From: Helicobacteraceae bacterium
Lineage (GTDB): Bacteria > Campylobacterota > Campylobacteria > Campylobacterales > SZUA-545
Length of the DNA stretch: 9,463 nt
Direction of reading: 5' to 3'
Assembly: GCA_031282285.1 (NCBI GenBank)
Contig: JAITEA010000107.1
Span: 1 to 9,463 of the forward strand
Position 1 is the first letter of the stretch, and each line of letters begins with the position of its first letter. A program made the position numbers and the translations under genes. Below the pieces are notes generated by a model. That model ran no database searches. It was given only the letters and a program-made list of their open reading frames with translations, and had not been told where the DNA came from. Shown here in pieces: positions 6,392 to 9,463 of the stretch.

Positions 6392-7162
6392 TCAGAAAAA
6401 CAAAGCGCCCAGCGCGTCGTAAGCCCTCATAAACTCGTTTCTGAACGCGAGCGCGAACGAACCGCAGGTAAGGGTCAAAACGATCAGCGCGAGCAGTATT
6501 CTGGCGGGCATTCCGACCACGAGCAGGTTAAAACTCGGCACCGTTTTCATAATCATCCCAAAGGCGATATCGGCAAGTAGCGAGAGCGCCAGAATCGGAA
6601 AGGCGATCGTCGTTCCTAGTATAAAAAGCCAGCCAAACCCCTTGATCGCGTAATACAGATAGTCGTAGCCGAAAACAAACCCGCCAAGCGGCGCGGCGAA
6701 CAGCGATTTGGCAAGAAAGAGCAAGATCAGATGATGCCCATCAAACGCCAAGAACAGCAAGATCGCCAGCAGATACAAAAACTGCGCGATCACCGTGCTG
6801 CTCGCCTCGTTTTGGGGATCGACCGCGCTCGCCATCGAAAAGCTCATCGCGAAGCTGATCTGCTCCCCCGCGTATTGCACGGCGCCGAAAATAAGATTGA
6901 GCACAAACCCCGCGGCAAAGCCGAAGGCAAGCTCGCTGATAACCGCCAGCAAAACGCTCGCGCCGTTCAGCTCGAAACCAATCGGCGGCAGCGTCGGGTA
7001 GAGCGAAACGGCGAACAAAAAGGCGATCGCGCCCTTGACGGAAGGATAGACGCTCGCCGACGAGAAAAACGGCAGAAAGATAAAGATCGCGCCAAGCCGT
7101 ATAAACAGCAGAATAAAACTAACCACCCTCTCCTCCGAAAAGAAAAAGGCGAAATCGGTCAT
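6392..7162 (-). CDS. fliR: FliR, flagellar type III export gate protein
   Basis: This is a 256-residue polytopic inner-membrane protein of the flagellar export gate, where FliP, FliQ and FliR form the channel for rod, hook and filament subunits. Length fits the family (about 255-260). Five to six hydrophobic segments are visible, at about 14-35, 37-58, 65-95, 125-150, 168-200 and 211-240. Family features include RLGAIFIFLPFF near the N-terminus, the central AGEQISFAMSFSMASAVDP (about 98-116) with its conserved GxxxxxxMGxxxAxxxDP pattern, GFGWLFILG, and the C-terminal PSFNLLVVGMPARILLAL (about 208-225), which matches the PQxNxxxxGxPxKxxxG motif of FliR/SctT. The start overlaps the ABC ATPase stop as ATGA. 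Having the ABC ATPase directly upstream agrees with the order I recall for C. jejuni. Confidence 0.93.
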   Translation of the reverse strand: MTDFAFFFSEERVVSFILLFIRLGAIFIFLPFFSSASVYPSVKGAIAFLFAVSLYPTLPPIGFELNGASVLLAVISELAFGFAAGFVLNLIFGAVQYAGEQISFAMSFSMASAVDPQNEASSTVIAQFLYLLAILLFLAFDGHHLILLFLAKSLFAAPLGGFVFGYDYLYYAIKGFGWLFILGTTIAFPILALSLLADIAFGMIMKTVPSFNLLVVGMPARILLALIVLTLTCGSFALAFRNEFMRAYDALGALFF

Positions 7163-7800
7163 TGCAAAGTCAGCGCGCCGTTTTCAAGGCGGTAGCGGCG
7201 ATCGGCTTTTTTCGCCAGCGCCTCGTCGTGGGTAACGAGAAAAAACGCGCACCTGTTTTTGCGCGTATAGTCGAACAAAATCTCCATTGCCTCGTTAGCC
7301 GTTTTGCGGTCGAGATTGCCCGTCGGCTCGTCGGCGAAGAGCAATTTGGGCTTTTTGGTTAAAACGCGGGCGATCGAAAGGCGCTGCTGCTGACCGCCGG
7401 AGAGGCTCGAGGAATCTTGATCTAAAATATGCGCTATGCCAAGATCGCTCAACAGCGCGGGATCGATCCGCGTCCCGCACAGCAAAGCGGCGACCTGTAT
7501 ATTCTCCCGCGCCGAAAAACCTTTGAATAGATAGTGCTGCTGAAATATCAGCCCGACCGACTCGCGCCGCAAAGCGGCAAGCTCGCCGGATTTCAGCGCG
7601 TAGATATGCTTGCCAAACGCCTTTACCGTCCCCTTTTGCGGCTTCAGAAAAGACGAGAGAATATGCAGAAGCGTGCTTTTTCCGCTGCCGCTTACGCCCT
7701 GTACGGCGAGGCTCTCTCCGGCTTCGATCGCCAGATCGACGCCGCGAAAAAGCGGATAATCAAACCAGTGCGCGATATTGTCTGCTTCAAGTAGCGGCAT
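7159..7800 (-). CDS. ABC transporter ATP-binding protein, LolD/MacB-like
   Basis: This is a 213-residue cytoplasmic ABC ATPase with every core motif: Walker A GVSGSGKST at 35-43, Q-loop Gln87 (IFQQHYLF), signature LSGGQQQR at 133-140, Walker B LLFADE at 153-158 followed by PTGNLD (159-164), and the switch His191 (LVTHDE). The EPTGNLD sequence and short length place it with the LolD/FtsE/MacB group, whose members work with lipoprotein-release, cell-division or efflux permeases by mechanotransmission. No permease gene is adjacent: upstream is the intergenic region and downstream is fliR, overlapped by 4 bases. The substrate and partner are therefore unknown. It is the first gene of the minus-strand operon. 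ATG 7800 has only a weak AGAG about 9 bases upstream. Confidence 0.9.
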   Translation of the reverse strand: MPLLEADNIAHWFDYPLFRGVDLAIEAGESLAVQGVSGSGKSTLLHILSSFLKPQKGTVKAFGKHIYALKSGELAALRRESVGLIFQQHYLFKGFSARENIQVAALLCGTRIDPALLSDLGIAHILDQDSSSLSGGQQQRLSIARVLTKKPKLLFADEPTGNLDRKTANEAMEILFDYTRKNRCAFFLVTHDEALAKKADRRYRLENGALTLQ

Positions 7801-7836
7801 ATTTTTCTCTGATAGGCGATTTTGTACGGGTAGCGT

Positions 7837-7865
7837 AGCATACTCGGCATTATTGCGCTTTGCAA
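7837..7865 (-). promoter_or_regulatory. Candidate sigma-70-type promoter of the ABC-fliR operon
   Basis: On the minus strand TTGCAA (7865-7860, 4 of 6 matches to TTGACA) and TATGCT (7842-7837, 4 of 6 matches to TATAAT) are separated by exactly 17 bases. Transcription would start about 30 bases before ATG 7800. It lies downstream of the minus-strand terminator-like hairpin, as expected for the first promoter of this operon. The match is modest and could be chance. Confidence 0.35.
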
Positions 7866-7923
7866 ACTTCGCGATCCTTTGTCTGTACCTATTGCGATTT
7901 GCGAAACCGGCGAAGCGCGGCGG

Positions 7924-7962
7924 AAAAAGGCGCGAAAAAGCGTTCGGGCGGACGAACGCGCC
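7924..7962 (-). terminator. Minus-strand terminator-like double hairpin without an obvious gene
   Basis: Read on the minus strand, GCGTTCG (7959-7953) and CGAACGC (7946-7940) form a perfect 7-base GC-rich stem with a 6-base loop, followed at once by five T (7939-7935). A second perfect pairing, GGCGCG (7962-7957) with CGCGCC (7934-7929), encloses the first, shares its outer GCG, and is followed by another five T (7928-7924). This has the form of an intrinsic terminator with two exit points, or of two competing structures. On the plus strand no T-run follows. No clear minus-strand gene lies upstream, so the terminated transcript is unknown. Confidence 0.55.
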
Positions 7963-8127
7963 GTTTAAGATTATAAAACGCTTAAGAGCTTCATTAATAA
8001 TTATTTAATCGCTCCGATCGCTCAAAACCCGTCTCGATTTTTGCCAGATAAAACGCCGTCCAACGCGCTTGGCTTGATGATTTGCATATGTTTCGCCGGC
8101 TTTATCGGTTACATTGTTCTCCTGAGT

Positions 8128-8147
8128 GTAAGAAACTAATTTCTTAC
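8128..8147. repeat. Perfect inverted repeat before the chemoreceptor gene
   Basis: GTAAGAAA (8128-8135) and TTTCTTAC (8140-8147) are exact reverse complements around the 4-base centre CTAA. The right arm ends 3 bases before the ribosome binding site of the chemoreceptor gene. As DNA it has the size and symmetry of an operator for a dimeric regulator; as RNA it would be a hairpin next to the Shine-Dalgarno site. I do not recognise the sequence as the site of a known regulator. Confidence 0.6.
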
Positions 8148-8150
8148 CAT

Positions 8151-8157
8151 AAGGAGG
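8151..8157 (+). promoter_or_regulatory. Strong ribosome binding site of the chemoreceptor gene
   Basis: AAGGAGG lies 5 bases before ATG 8163 and is a near-perfect complement of the 16S rRNA 3' end. It fixes the start of the chemoreceptor and predicts strong initiation when the upstream hairpin or operator allows. Confidence 0.85.
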
Positions 8158-8162
8158 ATAAA

Positions 8163-9463
8163 ATGCAAGTCAGAACACGATTGATCTTGCTAGTAGCCAC
8201 AGGCATAATGGGGGTCTTGATAACTTTTATCATAGGCTATTCCACATCCAGCCGCGACGAACGCGCGCTGGAGGACATATACGGAAATCGTCTGGAGTCG
8301 GTCAGGCAGATAATGATTCTGCAAATAACCTTTGGCGAGATGCTCAAGCGCCAATACCGGATGATAGCGCTCAGCCTGCTGCCTCACGACGATCAGGTAA
8401 GAGAGGTTCCAAAGTCGTTTGATCGCTACTCGAAAGAGTTTGATCGCGCGCCCAAGATCGTCGAGGACTATATCAAGTCTGAAATGTCGCCCGAAGCCGA
8501 AAAGGATATCTGGCCAGAGTTCAAAAAAGCGTGGGATCAGTGGTTTGCGATAGAAGCCGGCGCGAATAAATATGTGAGCGCGCGGCTTGTCGATATTACG
8601 CCCGAGTCGCTGCGCGAAATCTACGAGTATCTAATCAAAATCAACGTCGATCGGCGCGAGCTGTCCGAGAAGCTGACCGAACTTGCGGACGCGCTTTCGG
8701 TAGCCGATCTCAAAGAGGCGCAAAAGCGCTACGGCGCGGCGATGGACAACTCGCAGACTATGATGAAGTTTCAGCTCGCGGCGCTCATTTTGGCAATAGG
8801 CGCGATCGGGGCTTTCGCGTGGTCGATATTCAGATCGGTCGTAGCGCCTATAATCAGTACGCGCAATCTGGTGGTGAGGGTGGAAGCCGAGCAGAATCTG
8901 GGATTGCGGGTGGATTACGCCTCCAAAGACGAGATTGGTCAGATGGTCGCGGCGTTTAACAAAATGATGGACAAGATTCAAAGCTCGGTGATCAGCATTC
9001 AAGATCGCGTCGATCAGGTTAATCGCGAAGTCGATTCGATGAACGACGCCGCCGACGCGGTGGCGCGCGGCTCGCAGGCGCAAAGCTCCTCGACCTCCTC
9101 TATGGCGGCGAGTATGCAGCAGATGACGGTCAGCATCAGCTCCGTCTCCAGCAACGCCTCCGACGCGCAGACGCTGGCGCAGAACGCCGGAGAGATCAGC
9201 GACGAAGGCAGCCAAATCATCGCCAAGACGACCGACGAAATGCGCTCTATGGTAGAGATCGTAGCTCAAACCTCAAGCGTTATTCAGGCGCTTGGAGAGG
9301 AGTCCAGACAGATCAACACCGTAGTTCAGGTGATCAAAGATGTAGCCGATCAGACCAATCTATTGGCTTTGAACGCGGCTATTGAAGCGGCAAGAGCGGG
9401 CGATCAGGGAAGAGGCTTTGCCGTAGTAGCCGACGAAGTAAGGAAGTTAGCCGAAAGAACGGC
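8163..9463 (+). CDS. Methyl-accepting chemotaxis protein (5' part, cut by window end)
   Basis: The visible 433 residues form an inner-membrane chemoreceptor that senses outside signals and controls CheA through CheW. Order: transmembrane helix 1 (about 7-28), a periplasmic domain of about 170 residues predicted as a helical bundle (29-202, 4HB-like; many charged helices, no cysteines, no clear Cache fold), transmembrane helix 2 (about 203-225), a HAMP linker (about 225-275, with SVVAPI and the [14 protein letters not shown] end), then the coiled-coil methylation and signalling region. The highly conserved tip is present at 390-433 ([20 protein letters not shown], then [24 protein letters not shown]). 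The C-terminal return arm, second methylation helix and stop lie beyond base 9463. The start is set by the strong AAGGAGG. The ligand cannot be inferred. A long minus-strand frame inside it is a composition artefact. Confidence 0.95.
   Translation, partial: MQVRTRLILLVATGIMGVLITFIIGYSTSSRDERALEDIYGNRLESVRQIMILQITFGEMLKRQYRMIALSLLPHDDQVREVPKSFDRYSKEFDRAPKIVEDYIKSEMSPEAEKDIWPEFKKAWDQWFAIEAGANKYVSARLVDITPESLREIYEYLIKINVDRRELSEKLTELADALSVADLKEAQKRYGAAMDNSQTMMKFQLAALILAIGAIGAFAWSIFRSVVAPIISTRNLVVRVEAEQNLGLRVDYASKDEIGQMVAAFNKMMDKIQSSVISIQDRVDQVNREVDSMNDAADAVARGSQAQSSSTSSMAASMQQMTVSISSVSSNASDAQTLAQNAGEISDEGSQIIAKTTDEMRSMVEIVAQTSSVIQALGEESRQINTVVQVIKDVADQTNLLALNAAIEAARAGDQGRGFAVVADEVRKLAERT

Larger units (their letters stand above)
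7801..8162. other. 362-base divergent intergenic region
   Basis: This is the only gap over 300 bases, and it separates the minus-strand ABC-fliR operon from the plus-strand chemoreceptor gene. Left to right it holds a candidate minus-strand promoter (7837-7865), a purine-rich stretch with a minus-strand terminator-like double hairpin (7924-7962), an AT-rich core (about 7964-8010), a segment with two tiny unsupported reading frames (8022-8139, one per strand), a perfect 8-base inverted repeat (8128-8147) and a strong ribosome binding site (8151-8157). No tRNA or recognisable RNA family was seen. Confidence 0.8.

Noticed and set aside
6731..7195. Plus-strand reading frame of 154 codons opposite fliR
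   Set aside because: Extreme Arg/Gln/Lys composition mirrors the hydrophobic FliR codons; FliR has clear family motifs.
7961..7990. Short AT-rich dyads (CGTTT...AAACG and TTAAG...CTTAA) in the intergenic region
   Set aside because: Five-base arms in an AT-rich stretch are expected by chance, and they compete with each other.
8035..8040. CGATTT resembling a sigma-28 -10 element before the chemoreceptor gene
   Set aside because: No matching -35 element is found at the right distance, and CGAT-containing words are very common throughout this sequence.
8071..8085. Possible sigma-54 promoter (TTGGC ... TTTGC) before the chemoreceptor gene
   Set aside because: The GG and GC dinucleotides are 11 bases apart instead of the strictly required 10.
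8631..9269. Long minus-strand reading frame of 212 codons opposite the chemoreceptor
   Set aside because: The translation is rich in His and Arg with no domain or start signals; it is the mirror of a strongly conserved chemoreceptor coding frame.

Overview
The window looks like chromosomal DNA of a Campylobacterota (epsilonproteobacterial) lineage with an unusually balanced base composition (near 50% GC by eye; most cultured relatives are AT-rich). The assignment rests on gene content and order. An ABC ATPase sits directly before fliR, as I recall for Campylobacter jejuni. MiaB is followed by a DUF374 acyltransferase. There is a Xer-type tyrosine recombinase, a CmoA/TilS pair, and a chemoreceptor. 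All identifications come from reading protein motifs, since no database search was possible.

Layout. (1) Bases 1-4373, plus strand: a very compact run in which every gene overlaps the next by 4 to 62 bases. Its order is the 3' end of miaB, a DUF374 lysophospholipid acyltransferase, a small membrane-anchored TPR-like protein, a tyrosine recombinase, then three genes that read as a PilM-like/PilN-like/PilO-like inner-membrane assembly platform (type IV pilus, type II secretion or competence type). (2) Bases 4297-7800, minus strand: ABC transporter ATPase, fliR (flagellar export), rpsO (ribosomal protein S15), cmoA and tilS (both tRNA wobble modification), probably one long operon with an extra promoter before rpsO. 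The two runs converge, and their last genes (pilO-like and tilS) overlap tail to tail by 77 bases. (3) Bases 7801-8162: the only sizeable intergenic region. It holds a minus-strand terminator-like double hairpin, a candidate promoter for the ABC-fliR operon, and a perfect A/T-rich inverted repeat just before the chemoreceptor ribosome binding site. (4) Bases 8163-9463, plus strand: a methyl-accepting chemotaxis protein cut off by the window end just past its signalling tip.

The genes serve two broad themes: translation and tRNA modification (MiaB, CmoA, TilS, S15), and surface machinery with motility (PilMNO-like platform, FliR, chemoreceptor). No CRISPR array, insertion sequence, prophage, tRNA or rRNA was seen. 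I found no clear new defence or mobile system. The most unusual signals are a more than ten-fold excess of the palindrome CGATCG across the whole window, the acidic insert in the PilM-like protein, and the structured intergenic region before the chemoreceptor.
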